Source: Pseudolabrys sp. Root1462 | GTDB lineage: Bacteria > Pseudomonadota > Alphaproteobacteria > Rhizobiales > Xanthobacteraceae | Length of the DNA stretch: 64,000 nt | Assembly (NCBI RefSeq): GCF_001426945.1 | Contig: NZ_LMFS01000001.1 | Coordinates: 1,205,757-1,269,756 of the forward strand | Direction: 5' to 3' | Part shown: one piece after another, positions 8,317-18,021 of the stretch | Position numbering within the stretch: the first letter of the stretch is position 1 | How the letters are laid out: every line of letters starts with the position of its first letter | Translations under genes and position numbers: made by a program | The notes under the pieces: generated by a model | Told to the model about the DNA's origin: nothing | Seen by the model: the letters and a program-made list of their open reading frames with translations, nothing else | The model's database searches: none

Positions 8317-10128
8317 ATGGCGACGGGTCGTATGACTGCGTTCGGGTCCAGTAGCGTGCCAAGGCGCTTTTGCCTGGTGCTGGTCAAGCCGTCGCACTAC
8401 GACGATGACGGTTACGTCATCCAATGGCTGCGTTCTCCAATCCCGTCGAATTCGCTCGCCTCACTTTATGGCCTGGCGAAAGATTGCGCCGAGCGGCGCA
8501 TCTTCGGTGATGACGTTTCCATCGACATTCATGCTTTCGACGAAACCAACACCCGCATTCGTCCGGACCGCATTGCCACGATGATCGAGGAAGCCGGCGC
8601 CGGCATGGTGATGCTCACCGGTGTGCAGTCGAACCAGTTTCCCCGCGCGCTCGATCTGGCGAAGCCTCTGCGCGCACGCGGGATTCAGGTTGGCATCGGA
8701 GGCTTTCATGTCTCCGGCGTGCTCGCGATGCTCAATGGCATCGATGCCGATCTCGACCGTGCCAAAGCTATGGGCGTGTCGCTGTTCGCCGGCGAAGCGG
8801 AAGGCCGTCTTGAAGAGACCTTGAGCGATGCCTACGCCGGCACGCTCAAGCCGCTCTACAATTACATGGACGATCTGCCCGGCATCGAGGGTACACCAAT
8901 CCCGTTGATGGCTGCCGAGCGGGCGCAGCGTACGGCCGGCCGCACGACGTCGTTCGATGCGGGAAGGGGCTGTCCCTACCAGTGTTCGTTCTGCACCATC
9001 ATCAACGTGCAGGGACGCAAGTCACGTCGCCGCTCGCCGGACGACATTGAGCACATCGTGCGCGTTAATTACGCGCAGGGGCTGCGCTCCTTCTTCATCA
9101 CAGACGACAATTTCGCTCGCAATAAGGACTGGGAAGCGATCCTCGACCGTATCATCTACCTGCGTGAGGTCGAAAAATTCAATCTGGGGTTCATCATCCA
9201 GGTCGATACGCTGTGTCACAAGCTGCCGAACTTCGTCGAGAAGGCGGCGCGCGCCGGCGTCAGGCGCGTCTTTATCGGGCTGGAAAACATCAACCCGGAC
9301 AATCTGCTCGGCGCGAAGAAGCGGCAAAACAAGATCACCGAATATCGCACAATGCTGCTTGCCTGGAAGAAGGCGGGCGTCATCACCTATGCCGGTTATA
9401 TCCTAGGTTTCCCCGGCGATACGTATGACTCGATCATGCACGATATCGACGTGATCAAGCGGGAACTGCCGGTCGATCTGCTGGAATTCTTTTATCTCAC
9501 TCCGCTGCCCGGCTCGGAGGATCACCTCAAGCTGAAGAGAGTGGGAGCCTGGCTCGATCCCGATCTCAACAAATACGATCTCAACCACATCTGCACCCCG
9601 CATCCAAAGATGTCGCGCGAGGAGTGGGACCGCGCCTACAAGGATGCTTGGCAGCGGTACTACACCATCGAGCACATCGAGACGATTTTGCGCCGAGTGG
9701 CCTCGACCAAGGCCAATGCCTCGAATGCGCTGTTTCTGATCTCGTGGTTCACAGGCTCGATCAATATCGAGCACATCCATCCGCTCGAGGGCGGATTCAT
9801 GCGCCGGCGTTATCGGCGCGACCGCCGCCCGGGAATGCCAATAGAGCCCGCCTGGCTGTTCTATCCGAAGCACTACTGTAGCGTCGTGAGCCGGCTGGTC
9901 CGCTGGACCGTGCTTTATTTGAAGCTCCGCCGCATCTATCTGCGCATCAAGAAGGATCCGCAGCGCTACGCCTACACTGATCTGGCTATGACGCCGGTCC
10001 AGGATGATGAGCTCGAAACGCACGAGCTGTTCAACAGCGGCGCGGCGCAGGCTTATGTCGCGCGCGCAAAGCACATCAAGGACGCGCAGGACGGTCACGC
10101 GCATGAGCCCGCGGTGGCGGCGGAGTAA
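8317..10128 (+). CDS. B12-binding-domain radical SAM protein, 603 aa
   Basis: The N-terminal part (about 15-180) reads as a cobalamin-binding-like alpha/beta domain, with GIQVGIGGFHVSG. A radical SAM core follows, with the [4Fe-4S] ligands C219, C223 and C226 in GRGCPYQCSFCTIINVQG, and the later segments FFITDDNF, RRVFIGLEN and YILGFPGDTYDS. The C-terminal 150 residues are basic and family-specific. Members use radical chemistry for methylation or ring formation, but the substrate is unknown here. No lipid-biosynthesis (hopanoid, carotenoid or bacteriochlorophyll) gene is adjacent. An ATG five codons downstream (8332) is an alternative start; neither has a clear ribosome binding site. Confidence 0.85.
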   Translation: MATGRMTAFGSSSVPRRFCLVLVKPSHYDDDGYVIQWLRSPIPSNSLASLYGLAKDCAERRIFGDDVSIDIHAFDETNTRIRPDRIATMIEEAGAGMVMLTGVQSNQFPRALDLAKPLRARGIQVGIGGFHVSGVLAMLNGIDADLDRAKAMGVSLFAGEAEGRLEETLSDAYAGTLKPLYNYMDDLPGIEGTPIPLMAAERAQRTAGRTTSFDAGRGCPYQCSFCTIINVQGRKSRRRSPDDIEHIVRVNYAQGLRSFFITDDNFARNKDWEAILDRIIYLREVEKFNLGFIIQVDTLCHKLPNFVEKAARAGVRRVFIGLENINPDNLLGAKKRQNKITEYRTMLLAWKKAGVITYAGYILGFPGDTYDSIMHDIDVIKRELPVDLLEFFYLTPLPGSEDHLKLKRVGAWLDPDLNKYDLNHICTPHPKMSREEWDRAYKDAWQRYYTIEHIETILRRVASTKANASNALFLISWFTGSINIEHIHPLEGGFMRRRYRRDRRPGMPIEPAWLFYPKHYCSVVSRLVRWTVLYLKLRRIYLRIKKDPQRYAYTDLAMTPVQDDELETHELFNSGAAQAYVARAKHIKDAQDGHAHEPAVAAE

Positions 10129-10169
10129 TCTCTGGACTTTACGGAAGGGCGCGCCGCCCTGAATGGCGG

Positions 10170-11039
10170 CTACTTCGCGATCCTCGCAAGCAGCGCCTGC
10201 GCCCGGACGAGGTGAGGGCGGTCGAACATCTTGCCGTCGATTCCAACCGCGCCAGCACGAGGATTAGCGGCGAAGGCGGCGATCACCGCCTTGGCCTTCT
10301 CGATCTGCTCGGTGCTGGGCGTGAATACCTCGTTGATCACCGGCACCTGCGCCGGATGGATGGCGAGGCGGCCGACAAAGCCGTCGCGCCGCGCAGCGAC
10401 GGTGTCTTGGCGCAAACCTTCCGAATTGCGGAAATCGACATAGACCGTCTCGATCGCCGGCATTTTCGCGGCCGCGGCGCCGAACAGGCAGATCGAGCGC
10501 GCAAGGCGATAGGGCTCGGTGAGAAAGCCGTTGTCGTCGCGGTTCGATTCGGCGCCCAGCTCGGCGGAGAGATCCTCCGGCCCCCAGGTCATGCCGATCA
10601 GCCGCTTGCTCGTATCCTTGAAGGTGCCGGCGAGAAAGAGTCCGGCCGCCGATTCCACATTCTGCGCCAGCACCTTGACTGTGCCCTCGGCGAGCCCGGC
10701 GATCGCTTCTTGCGCGCTGAGCTTGGCGTCGAGATGAACGACGCTGGCACCGCCTTCGGCCTTGGGAAACAGCACGGCGTCCGGCTTGCCCGGCACGATG
10801 GCTTCTAGATCGGCGTCGGTCATGCCGGTGTCGAGGCCGTTGATGCGCACGAACATCCGCGGACGCTCGGCTTTGGCGCTGTGCGCCTTCAAGTACTCAC
10901 GGGCGGCCTGGCGCGCCGCCGGCTTGCGTTCCGGCGTGATGGAATCTTCCAAGTCGATGATCACGACATCGGCGCCGGATGCCATCGCCTTGTCGAGCTT
11001 GGCGCCGGCATCGGCGGGGACGAAGAGGAGGGAACGCAT
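10170..11039 (-). CDS. CitE-like CoA ester lyase (HpcH/HpaI aldolase family)
   Basis: The 289-aa product starts MRSLLFVPADAGAKLDKAMAS and carries the family motifs VVIIDLEDSI, RMFVRINGLDT, the KAEGG segment and QNVESAAGLF with the metal-binding acidic residues. Relatives cleave or form malyl-CoA, citramalyl-CoA or methylmalyl-CoA in the cytoplasm. The neighbour upstream on the same strand encodes a MaoC-type hydratase, a pairing seen in acyl-CoA pathways such as the handling of mesaconyl-CoA. I chose ATG 11039 with GAGG upstream; the open frame extends 16 codons further without support. Confidence 0.88.
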   Translation of the reverse strand: MRSLLFVPADAGAKLDKAMASGADVVIIDLEDSITPERKPAARQAAREYLKAHSAKAERPRMFVRINGLDTGMTDADLEAIVPGKPDAVLFPKAEGGASVVHLDAKLSAQEAIAGLAEGTVKVLAQNVESAAGLFLAGTFKDTSKRLIGMTWGPEDLSAELGAESNRDDNGFLTEPYRLARSICLFGAAAAKMPAIETVYVDFRNSEGLRQDTVAARRDGFVGRLAIHPAQVPVINEVFTPSTEQIEKAKAVIAAFAANPRAGAVGIDGKMFDRPHLVRAQALLARIAK

Positions 11040-11175
11040 GGGGTCGAATCCTCGGAGGTTGATCAGTTTCCGCTCGTCCCCCTGCAAAGCGAGACCAGTG
11101 ATGAATGTTTCTGGATTCCCGCTTTCGTGAGAATGAGCGGAGTTCTGGGCGGCCGACTCGTTTGTTGGTGAGGCG

Positions 11176-11658
11176 TTACTTCGGCCGTTTGATGATGAAG
11201 GCGTTGCGGTGGCATTCAGCCACCAGCTTGCCGTCCTGCTTGAAGGCCTTGTGGTGGAATTCGACGATGCCGGCGTTCGGTCGCGACTTGGATTCCCGCT
11301 TGCTCACCACCACGGTGGTGCAGTTGATGGTGTCGCCCTCGAACAGCGGGTTGGGGAATTTGACCCCGTCCATGCCGAGATTGGCGATCGTGGTGCCGAC
11401 TGTCATGTCGGAAACCTGGATGCCGATCATCAGGCCGAGCGTGAACAGCGAGTTCATCAGCGGCTGACCCCATTCGGTCTCGGTCTCGCAGAAGTGCCGG
11501 TCGATGTGCAGCGGCTGCGGGTTGAGCGACATGTTGGAGAACAACATGTTGTCCATCTGGGTGACGGTTCGGGTGTAGCGGTGCTCGTAGAGCTTGCCGA
11601 CTTCCATGTCCTCGAAATACAGGCCGCCGCGCTTGTGCCGCTGGATCGCATCCGTCAT
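11176..11658 (-). CDS. MaoC-family (R)-hydratase
   Basis: The 160-aa product is a single hot-dog domain, with FEDMEVGKLYEH at the N-terminus and NPQPLHIDRHFCETE carrying the hydratase Asp/His site. MaoC hydratases add water to 2-enoyl-CoA substrates. The start at 11658 has a textbook ribosome binding site (GAAGGAG). It is upstream of the CitE-like gene on the same strand (136-bp gap), which suggests a hydratase-lyase pair. It is divergent from the transglycosylase gene. Confidence 0.88.
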   Translation of the reverse strand: MTDAIQRHKRGGLYFEDMEVGKLYEHRYTRTVTQMDNMLFSNMSLNPQPLHIDRHFCETETEWGQPLMNSLFTLGLMIGIQVSDMTVGTTIANLGMDGVKFPNPLFEGDTINCTTVVVSKRESKSRPNAGIVEFHHKAFKQDGKLVAECHRNAFIIKRPK

Positions 11659-11806
11659 CGCTGTTCTCCTTCGGAAGGCTTGGGCGCCGGGCGCCGTTAA
11701 CCCTTCATTTACCATAATTACCCAAGGTCAACAGGTTCAGTCCCGCCCTGTCGGCCGTACAGAACCGGTGCCGCTCATAGGCCCCGGGCAAACCCGAGGC
11801 AAGTCG

Positions 11807-12859
11807 ATGGCCGTCGATCGCGTCGCCAATGGCCTCGCACCGCAAATCAGCGGCGCGATACGGCAGGCTGCGCAGTCCACGGGCATCAGCTTCCAGTATC
11901 TGCTCACCACCGCCCAGATCGAATCGAATCTCAACCCGTCGGCGCAGGCGTCGACCTCGTCGGCCCAAGGCCTTTATCAGTTTATCGATCAGACCTGGCT
12001 CGGCACCGTCAAGCAGGGCGGCGCGGCCTTCGGCATGGGCCAGTATGCCGACGCCATCTCGCAGACGGCGGATGGGCAATATCAGGTGGCCGACCCGGCG
12101 ATGCGCTCCGCCATCATGAAGCTGCGCACCGATCCGGCGGCGAGCGCCATGATGGCCGGCGTGCTGGCGCGCAACAATGCCGAGCAGCTCTCCGCTACGA
12201 TCGGGCGGGCGCCGACCGAAGGTGAACTATATACTGCTCACTTCCTCGGGCCGGACGGCGCCGGGCGGTTGATCAATGCCGCCACCGGCAATCCGAACGC
12301 CAACGCCGCGACGATGTTTCCGGCGGCGGCCGCCGCCAACCGGCCGATTTTCTACCACCGCGACGGTTCGGCCAAGAGCGTGGCCGACGTCTATGACCGC
12401 CTGACGGGTAAGTTCGACACCGCGCGGGTCGCGGTGATGCGGCCGCCAGGTGACATTCCTAACGTGACGAATGTGACGTCAACGCCTGCCACGACGACGG
12501 CGGCCCCGATCTCGTTCGCCAATCTCTATGCGCCGGTACCCAGCACGCTGCGGTCGCTGTCGTCGCCAGTCCCTGACACCGCCGGCGTGACCCAAGCCTT
12601 GGCGTCGGCCGACAATCGCCCGCCGCCGCAGACGACGCGGCCGATGTTCCAGGACATGTTCAGCGATCCGACGCGCGGCGCAGTGGCACGCACGGTGGCC
12701 TCGCTGTGGACCGACCAGAGCGCGACGGGCCAAACGGCTTCGTCGTCAGTCGCGCCGGTGGCGACGAACGGTCAGAGCGCTGAGCAACCGGTGCGGACGC
12801 TTGAACTGTTCACCGACGGCGCCGCCAATGTGCGCGGCATGTTCACAGGCCGCGGCTAG
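11807..12859 (+). CDS. Lytic transglycosylase-like (SLT domain) protein
   Basis: The 350-aa product has an SLT-type lysozyme-fold domain at about residues 15-190. It includes the catalytic Glu 39 in TTAQIESNLNP, the motif SSAQGLYQFIDQTWLG and AHFLGPDGAGRLINA. Such enzymes cleave peptidoglycan. No classical signal peptide is present at the chosen start (ATG 11807, GAGG upstream), so export may use another route. An upstream in-frame extension would cover the divergent promoter and is unlikely. The C-terminal 150 residues are Ala/Thr/Pro-rich and probably disordered. Confidence 0.82.
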   Translation: MAVDRVANGLAPQISGAIRQAAQSTGISFQYLLTTAQIESNLNPSAQASTSSAQGLYQFIDQTWLGTVKQGGAAFGMGQYADAISQTADGQYQVADPAMRSAIMKLRTDPAASAMMAGVLARNNAEQLSATIGRAPTEGELYTAHFLGPDGAGRLINAATGNPNANAATMFPAAAAANRPIFYHRDGSAKSVADVYDRLTGKFDTARVAVMRPPGDIPNVTNVTSTPATTTAAPISFANLYAPVPSTLRSLSSPVPDTAGVTQALASADNRPPPQTTRPMFQDMFSDPTRGAVARTVASLWTDQSATGQTASSSVAPVATNGQSAEQPVRTLELFTDGAANVRGMFTGRG

Positions 12860-13004
12860 CGGATCGTTGATCGCGCAGCGCTTTCCGGCCGATCGTCGTT
12901 AACGTCTTCTCAACACCTATGGTGAACGCTTTGTTAAGTCTCGACGACTAGACTTAAAACGTCACCGCCGTGTTCCGGTGATTGTTGTAGCGTCTGGTCG
13001 TGTC

Positions 13005-14192
13005 ATGATTGTACGTCAGTTTCTTCAGTGGCTGCGCCACGCGTCCCCCGGCGAACGTGCCGAGGCGACTTCCGCGTTGGCCCGCGCCTATCTCCACTCC
13101 GATCTATCACCCGCTGATCTTTCCGCCGCCGAAGGCGCGATGATCATGCTGCTGGACGATCCATCGCCCTTGGTACGCGGCGCGCTCGCGCAGGTGTTCG
13201 CCTCGGCGCAGAAGGCGCCCCCGGTCGTGGTCCACGCGCTCGCCGCTGATCAGCCGGATGTTGCCATCCCTGTGCTGTCGCGCTCGCCGCTCCTGAGCGA
13301 CGAGGACCTGGTGGATCTCTTCGCCACCGCACAGCCCGACGCCCAGGTGGCGATCGCCAGCCGGGCGATGCTGACATCGCCGCTCGCCGCGGCCATCGCC
13401 GAGGTCGGCTGCGCGCAGGCTTGCCTCACGTTGCTCGAAAACCCTGACGCCAGCATCGCGGTCTTCTCCGTCGATCGTATTGTCGAGCGGTTCGGCCATT
13501 TGTCGGCGATCCGCGAGAGCCTCATGGACCGCGACGATCTGCCGATGGCGACGCGCCAGGCGCTGCTCGCCAAACTGTCGCAGACCTTGGCCGGATTCGT
13601 TACCGCACGGCATTGGCTCGGCTCCGAGCATGCCGAATACGCCGCGCGCGAAGCCTGCGAGAAGGCGACCGTCGCACTCGCCGCCGATACGCCTTACGAG
13701 GAAATCTCCGAACTGATGCGCCATCTGCGGCAGAGCGGCCAGCTCACCGCCGGCATGGTGCTGCGGGCGCTGCTGTCCGGCAACGTCGTGCTGTTCGAGG
13801 AGGCACTTGCCGAATTGACCGGTATGCCCATCGAGCGGGTCTCGGCCTATATTCAGGACAAGCACATTTCCGGATTCCGCGCGATCTACGCCAAGGCCGG
13901 GTTGCCGGATACGGCTTACCCGGCGTTCCGCGAGGCCATCGCCGCGCTGCGCGACGGCATTCTTCTCGGCGAGACCGGAGGCGTATCGCATCTCAAGCGT
14001 CGCATGGTCGAGCGCGTGCTCGACGCCTGCGCGGCCGAGCGGCGCGACGATATGGCCTCGCTGCTCGCATTGCTGCGCCGCTTCGCCGTTGAGGCTGCAC
14101 GCGAGGAAGCGCGCATGTTCTGTGACGACCTGGTGGCCAACGATCAAGTGGCATTCATGCCCCACATCGACGAGCCGCGGCTGGTGGCGTGA
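13005..14192 (+). CDS. DUF2336 family protein
   Basis: The 395-aa product matches the alphaproteobacterial DUF2336 family: helical repeats with ARAYLHSDLSPADLSAAEGAMIMLLDDPSPLVR at the N-terminus and QLTAGMVLRALLSGNVVLFEEAL near the middle. The function is not established. The family is helical and HEAT-like, and has been associated with flagellar or signalling loci. A GTG nine codons upstream (12978) could be used instead. The gene is convergent with the Hpt and response-regulator genes, which suggests a shared signalling theme. Confidence 0.8.
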   Translation: MIVRQFLQWLRHASPGERAEATSALARAYLHSDLSPADLSAAEGAMIMLLDDPSPLVRGALAQVFASAQKAPPVVVHALAADQPDVAIPVLSRSPLLSDEDLVDLFATAQPDAQVAIASRAMLTSPLAAAIAEVGCAQACLTLLENPDASIAVFSVDRIVERFGHLSAIRESLMDRDDLPMATRQALLAKLSQTLAGFVTARHWLGSEHAEYAAREACEKATVALAADTPYEEISELMRHLRQSGQLTAGMVLRALLSGNVVLFEEALAELTGMPIERVSAYIQDKHISGFRAIYAKAGLPDTAYPAFREAIAALRDGILLGETGGVSHLKRRMVERVLDACAAERRDDMASLLALLRRFAVEAAREEARMFCDDLVANDQVAFMPHIDEPRLVA

Positions 14193-14210
14193 TGCGAACT
14201 GTGCTGCCGG

Positions 14211-14768
14211 CTAGCCGGTGATTTGTTCGATGATGTCGGGCCGGCCTTTGTTTTCCTCGACGAGGAAGTGATCGGTGACCTCGCGCAGTTTGTGATTCAA
14301 CTGTGCCGCCAACTCGACCGCATCGGACCGTGAATACTCGCGATAGATTGCGCGCACTGCGTCGACATGCTGGTTGATCAGCGTCAGCGGAATGCGCTGT
14401 GGCGTCGGTGTGAATTCGATCAGCCGGCACAGGCTGTCGGCGACTGCGGCAACCGCGGGAAAACCGAGTGTCGCGGCCTGGCCTTTGATGTCATGGGCGC
14501 CGTGAAACAGCGCCATTTTATTACTCTCGTCGATGCCGCGCTGGACGATTGTGTTGCGCGCCTTATCGAGGCGCTCGCATTCGTCGTCCATCCAGTCGGG
14601 AAAATCGCCGGACAATTCCGCCAGCGCCCGTTCCGCGCGCGCCACCGGGTCTTCCTCGCCAGCTTCGAGCGGCGTGTCCGACGCGTAGCCGCGCAGCTTG
14701 TTTTCCGGCCGGATGACCTCATGGTCGCCGTAGGTCGTGATCGCAGCCGTATTCTTTTTGAACGGCAT
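14211..14768 (-). CDS. Histidine phosphotransfer (Hpt) domain protein
   Basis: The 185-aa product has the Hpt signature FHGAHDIKGQAATLGF, with the phospho-accepting His at residue 92 in the HxxKG context, inside a helical domain at about 80-170. Hpt proteins relay phosphate between receiver domains. The gene lies 14 bp downstream of a single-domain response regulator gene on the same strand, so the two are probably one operon and partners. No histidine kinase gene is present nearby. Confidence 0.88.
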   Translation of the reverse strand: MPFKKNTAAITTYGDHEVIRPENKLRGYASDTPLEAGEEDPVARAERALAELSGDFPDWMDDECERLDKARNTIVQRGIDESNKMALFHGAHDIKGQAATLGFPAVAAVADSLCRLIEFTPTPQRIPLTLINQHVDAVRAIYREYSRSDAVELAAQLNHKLREVTDHFLVEENKGRPDIIEQITG

Positions 14769-14782
14769 GTTACTGGCCCTTG

Positions 14783-15319
14783 TCAGCGAACTTTCTCGAA
14801 CAGCGTGGAATTCTTGATGACGTCAGCCTTGCCGCCCTTCCGGCGCTCCGGGCCCGTGTAGGTCGACACAGTGCTGCGCCGGCGATCGGGGCCGAAGTAC
14901 GTCTTGGTCTTGATGAACGGCCGCGGATTGACGATGACACTGACGATGCGCTCGTACAGGCCCTTGGCCGAAACCGGCTTGGCCAGAAATTCGGTGATGC
15001 CGGCGTCGCGGGCGGCGGTGACGCGGCGTTTCTCGGAATGGCCGGTCATCATGATGATCGGGACGTAAGGGTTCGCATTGCCGCCGGGCTGCCGGATCAT
15101 CTGGGTCAGTTCTAGGCCGTCAAAGATTGGCATCGCCCAATCGGTGATGACGATGTCGGGCACGAAGTGGTTGAAGGCCTCCAGCCCGGAGGCGCCGTCT
15201 TCGGCCTCGTAAACCTCGCGGGCGCCGAAGCCGTGCAACAGCGTACGCAGGATGCGCCGCATGTGCGCGTTGTCGTCGACGACGAGGAAACGCAGGCTTT
15301 TGAAGTCGATACGAAGCAT
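14783..15319 (-). CDS. Response regulator, receiver domain with basic tail
   Basis: The receiver domain (about 8-130) has the acidic pair D15/D16, the phosphorylation site D60 (VITDWAMP), the conserved Thr/Ser region MMTGHS and K114 (LAKPVS). There is no DNA-binding domain. Instead, a 50-residue tail carries two similar motifs, GPDRRR and GPERRKG. It precedes the Hpt gene and probably exchanges phosphate with it. The input kinase and the output are unknown. Confidence 0.9.
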   Translation of the reverse strand: MLRIDFKSLRFLVVDDNAHMRRILRTLLHGFGAREVYEAEDGASGLEAFNHFVPDIVITDWAMPIFDGLELTQMIRQPGGNANPYVPIIMMTGHSEKRRVTAARDAGITEFLAKPVSAKGLYERIVSVIVNPRPFIKTKTYFGPDRRRSTVSTYTGPERRKGGKADVIKNSTLFEKVR

Positions 15320-15543
15320 GGAACCTTGCGGCCACGGACGTCACGGGCCCGTCGGCTTGCGGTGGCTCAGGCTACGGTTTTACGGTTAATGGACAGTTTC
15401 GGGTGCTGGACGTCCCTCCATCGGGCGGCCGCTTGGCGGTGAAGACCTTGTGCATCAAGCCCTTATTGGGGGCTGGTCATTGGCGCCCGGCGGTCTAAGC
15501 TTGGTCGGACGACCCTTAACCGCTCCAACCGAACGGTCCCGCC

Positions 15544-16386
15544 ATGAAGACAATCCTCATTCCGACCGAAGATCACGACGCCATGCCCGCGGTCTTCGAA
15601 GGAGCCCGGCTGATTGCCCGGATTTTCGGCAGCTACATGGAGGGTTTTGCGGTTCGTCCGTCGCCGGGGACCTATGTGACGGTCGAGCCGGTCTCGAGTC
15701 TGGCCATTTCCGGGGTGTTCGAAGCCGACACGGCCAAGGCCAAGGCCGAGTTCGAGAAATTCATGGCGGCGAACAATGTGCCGCAGGGCGGGAGTGAGGT
15801 GCCGGCGATCTATTCCTATGGCTGGCCACGCACCGACGCGCTGGAGGATGCCTTTATCGGCAGCTATGGCCGGGTGTTCGATCTCATCGCGCTGGGCCGC
15901 CCCGGCGCGGCGCCGGAAAATCCCCGTATGCCGCCGCTCGAAGCGGCGCTGTTCGACAGCGGCAAACCGGTGCTCATTGTGCCGAAACAGGTTCCGAAAG
16001 TGATCGGTCGCAACATTTTGATCGCCTGGAACGGCTCGACCGAGCAGGCTCACACCAACGAATTCGCCATGCCGCTGCTGCAGCGCGCCGACAAGGTAAC
16101 CGTGTTTTGGGTATCGGGCGGGGCATCGGACGGCCCGTCGGTCGAGGAGGCGGCACAACATCTGCGCCGCAATGGCGTTAAGGCCGAACCGCTCGCGCTC
16201 AGGCGCGGCGATCGCACCTCGGGCGAGGCCATCGGCGAACTCACGCTTGAGCATGCCGGGTCGCTCGGCTGTGACCTGGTGGTCAAGAGCGCCTATACGC
16301 AAAGCCGGTTTCGACAAATGATCTTCGGCGGCGCCACCCGCCATATTCTCGCCAAGGCGACGATACCTGTGTTGATGGCACACTAG
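15544..16386 (+). CDS. Universal stress protein, tandem UspA domains
   Basis: The 280-aa product contains two UspA-like halves: MKTILIPTEDHDAMPAVFEGA at the start and RNILIAWNGSTEQAH at about 155. The C-terminal half ends with FGGATRHILAKATIPVLMAH, the usual nucleotide-binding G-2X-G-9X-G(S/T) region in variant form. Tandem Usp proteins of this size are common in this order. The 224 bp upstream hold no other gene that I can support. A small hairpin follows the gene. Confidence 0.9.
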   Translation: MKTILIPTEDHDAMPAVFEGARLIARIFGSYMEGFAVRPSPGTYVTVEPVSSLAISGVFEADTAKAKAEFEKFMAANNVPQGGSEVPAIYSYGWPRTDALEDAFIGSYGRVFDLIALGRPGAAPENPRMPPLEAALFDSGKPVLIVPKQVPKVIGRNILIAWNGSTEQAHTNEFAMPLLQRADKVTVFWVSGGASDGPSVEEAAQHLRRNGVKAEPLALRRGDRTSGEAIGELTLEHAGSLGCDLVVKSAYTQSRFRQMIFGGATRHILAKATIPVLMAH

Positions 16387-16395
16387 ACGAATTCA

Positions 16396-16412
16396 CCGTT
16401 TCATCGAAACGG
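16396..16412 (+). terminator. Short hairpin after the UspA gene
   Basis: CCGTTTC-ATC-GAAACGG forms a perfect seven-bp stem ten bases after the stop codon. There is no T-run behind it, so termination is uncertain. Confidence 0.35.
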
Positions 16413-16509
16413 CGGGCTCTCTAGGTTTCTTGTATTGTAGCGTTTCCGGTCGGCGGTCCGGCTCCCACTTCGCCCGGAAGCGCTCTCGCGGACGGTCAGG
16501 CACACGGAA

Positions 16510-18021
16510 TTGTCTTCTCAAAACCCCAACCGGGACAAAAGCGCGTCTGACTCCGTCGCGTCACCCGCCAAATCTCCGGCTTTCTTCGCCATCTTCCCCT
16601 CCATCATGCTGCCGATGTTTCTGGCCGTGGTGGATCAGACCATCATCGCCTCGGCTCTGCCGACGATCGCCGCGGCGATGGGGGAGGTGGAGCGCGCCTC
16701 CTGGATTGTAATTTCCTACCTGATCGCGGCGACGATCGCGGCGCCGGTCTATGGGCGCCTCGGTGACTCATTCGGCCGGCGCAAGGTCATGTACTTTGCC
16801 CTCGGCATATTTATCGTCGCGTCGGTACTTTGCGCGCTGGCGAACAGCATCCTGACGCTGACCGCGGCCCGGGTTCTCCAAGGTCTCGGCGGCGGTGGCC
16901 TGATGACCTTGTCACAGGCTCTGGTCGGCGAGGCCATTCCGCCCCGCGAACGCGCGCGCTATCAGGGGTATCTTGCCGCCGTCGCGGTCTGCGCGAATAG
17001 CTTCGGGCCGGTCGCCGGCGGCTTTTTGACCGAGAGCTTCGGTTGGCAATGGATCTTTCTGATCAACGTGCCGATCGGCGCCGTCGCGCTTTTTCTGGTG
17101 ACGCGGATGCCGCATCCGACCCGCGACCGCCTTCCTTGGCGTGCCGACCCCGGCGGCGCGGTGCTGTTTGCGATCTTCGTTGCGACCACGCTGCTGGCGC
17201 TCGAGCAGGTGCAGCATGCCGACCTGTCCAGCCTGCCGCTGGGCGGCATCATGCTGGCGGTTGGTGTTGCCGCGCTGATCGTTCTGGTGTGGCACGAGAA
17301 CCGCGCCTCGTCGCCACTGATCCCGCTGTCGTTGCTGCGCCAGTCGGCAATCTGGCACAGCGACGCCATGGCTGCTTGCCATGGCGCGGCGCTGGTTTCC
17401 CTCATCACCTTCATTCCGGTTTATCTCGAAGTCGTCCGCGGCTTCACCCCGTCGACAACCGGCGCGGTGCTGGTGCCGCTGACAATCGGCATCGGTGTCG
17501 GCTCGCTGTTGACGGGACGCCTCGTCAATTCGACCGGGCGGCTGATGATCTTCCCGGTGGTCGGGCTGGCGATTGCAACACTCAATTTCATGGCGTTGGC
17601 GCTGTTCGCCGATCGCCTCGGAATCGCGATGCTGTCGGTGCTGCTGCTCATTAACGGCCTTGCCATGGGAACCGTGATGGGCGTGGTGCAGGTCAGTGTG
17701 CAGAACGCCGCCGGCCAGTTGCGCCTCGGCGAGGCGGCGGCGTCGGTACAATTCTCGCGGTCGATCGGCGCCGCGTTCGGCACCGCGCTGGTCGCGACCG
17801 TTCTGTTCGCGGTCTTGGCCATCAACAATCCGGAGGCGGCGCAGGTCTTCGCCGCGATGTTCGAGCACGCCAAGACTGCCGGCGCCGGCCTGTCGATCGA
17901 TCAGCGTTTTGCGATCCAGGCCGACATCACATTCGCCTTCCGCGCCGCGTTCATGATGATGGCGCTGTTCACAACCGCAGGCTTCTTCCTGTCGCTAACC
18001 AATCCGCAGAAGCGAATCTAG
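16510..18021 (+). CDS. MFS drug exporter, DHA2 (EmrB/QacA) family
   Basis: The 503-aa product has about 14 hydrophobic segments. The DHA2 motif [17 protein letters not shown] lies in the first segment, and the motif A region [13 protein letters not shown] in the first loop. The family expels hydrophobic drugs or toxic metabolites in exchange for protons. The chosen start is TTG at 16510, because the next ATG (16606) falls inside the first membrane segment; support for the exact start is weak. The stop codon overlaps the convergent nadK stop by three bases. No linked membrane-fusion (EmrA) gene is present. Confidence 0.88.
   Translation: MSSQNPNRDKSASDSVASPAKSPAFFAIFPSIMLPMFLAVVDQTIIASALPTIAAAMGEVERASWIVISYLIAATIAAPVYGRLGDSFGRRKVMYFALGIFIVASVLCALANSILTLTAARVLQGLGGGGLMTLSQALVGEAIPPRERARYQGYLAAVAVCANSFGPVAGGFLTESFGWQWIFLINVPIGAVALFLVTRMPHPTRDRLPWRADPGGAVLFAIFVATTLLALEQVQHADLSSLPLGGIMLAVGVAALIVLVWHENRASSPLIPLSLLRQSAIWHSDAMAACHGAALVSLITFIPVYLEVVRGFTPSTTGAVLVPLTIGIGVGSLLTGRLVNSTGRLMIFPVVGLAIATLNFMALALFADRLGIAMLSVLLLINGLAMGTVMGVVQVSVQNAAGQLRLGEAAASVQFSRSIGAAFGTALVATVLFAVLAINNPEAAQVFAAMFEHAKTAGAGLSIDQRFAIQADITFAFRAAFMMMALFTTAGFFLSLTNPQKRI

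Noticed and set aside
10146-10160. Short AGGGCG-CGC-CGCCCT hairpin between convergent genes
   Set aside because: The stem is only six bp with no T-run, so I did not list it as a terminator.
14207-14218. Perfect palindrome CCGGCTAGCCGG between convergent genes
   Set aside because: It has no loop space for a hairpin and no T-run, and 12-bp GC palindromes occur by chance in such DNA.
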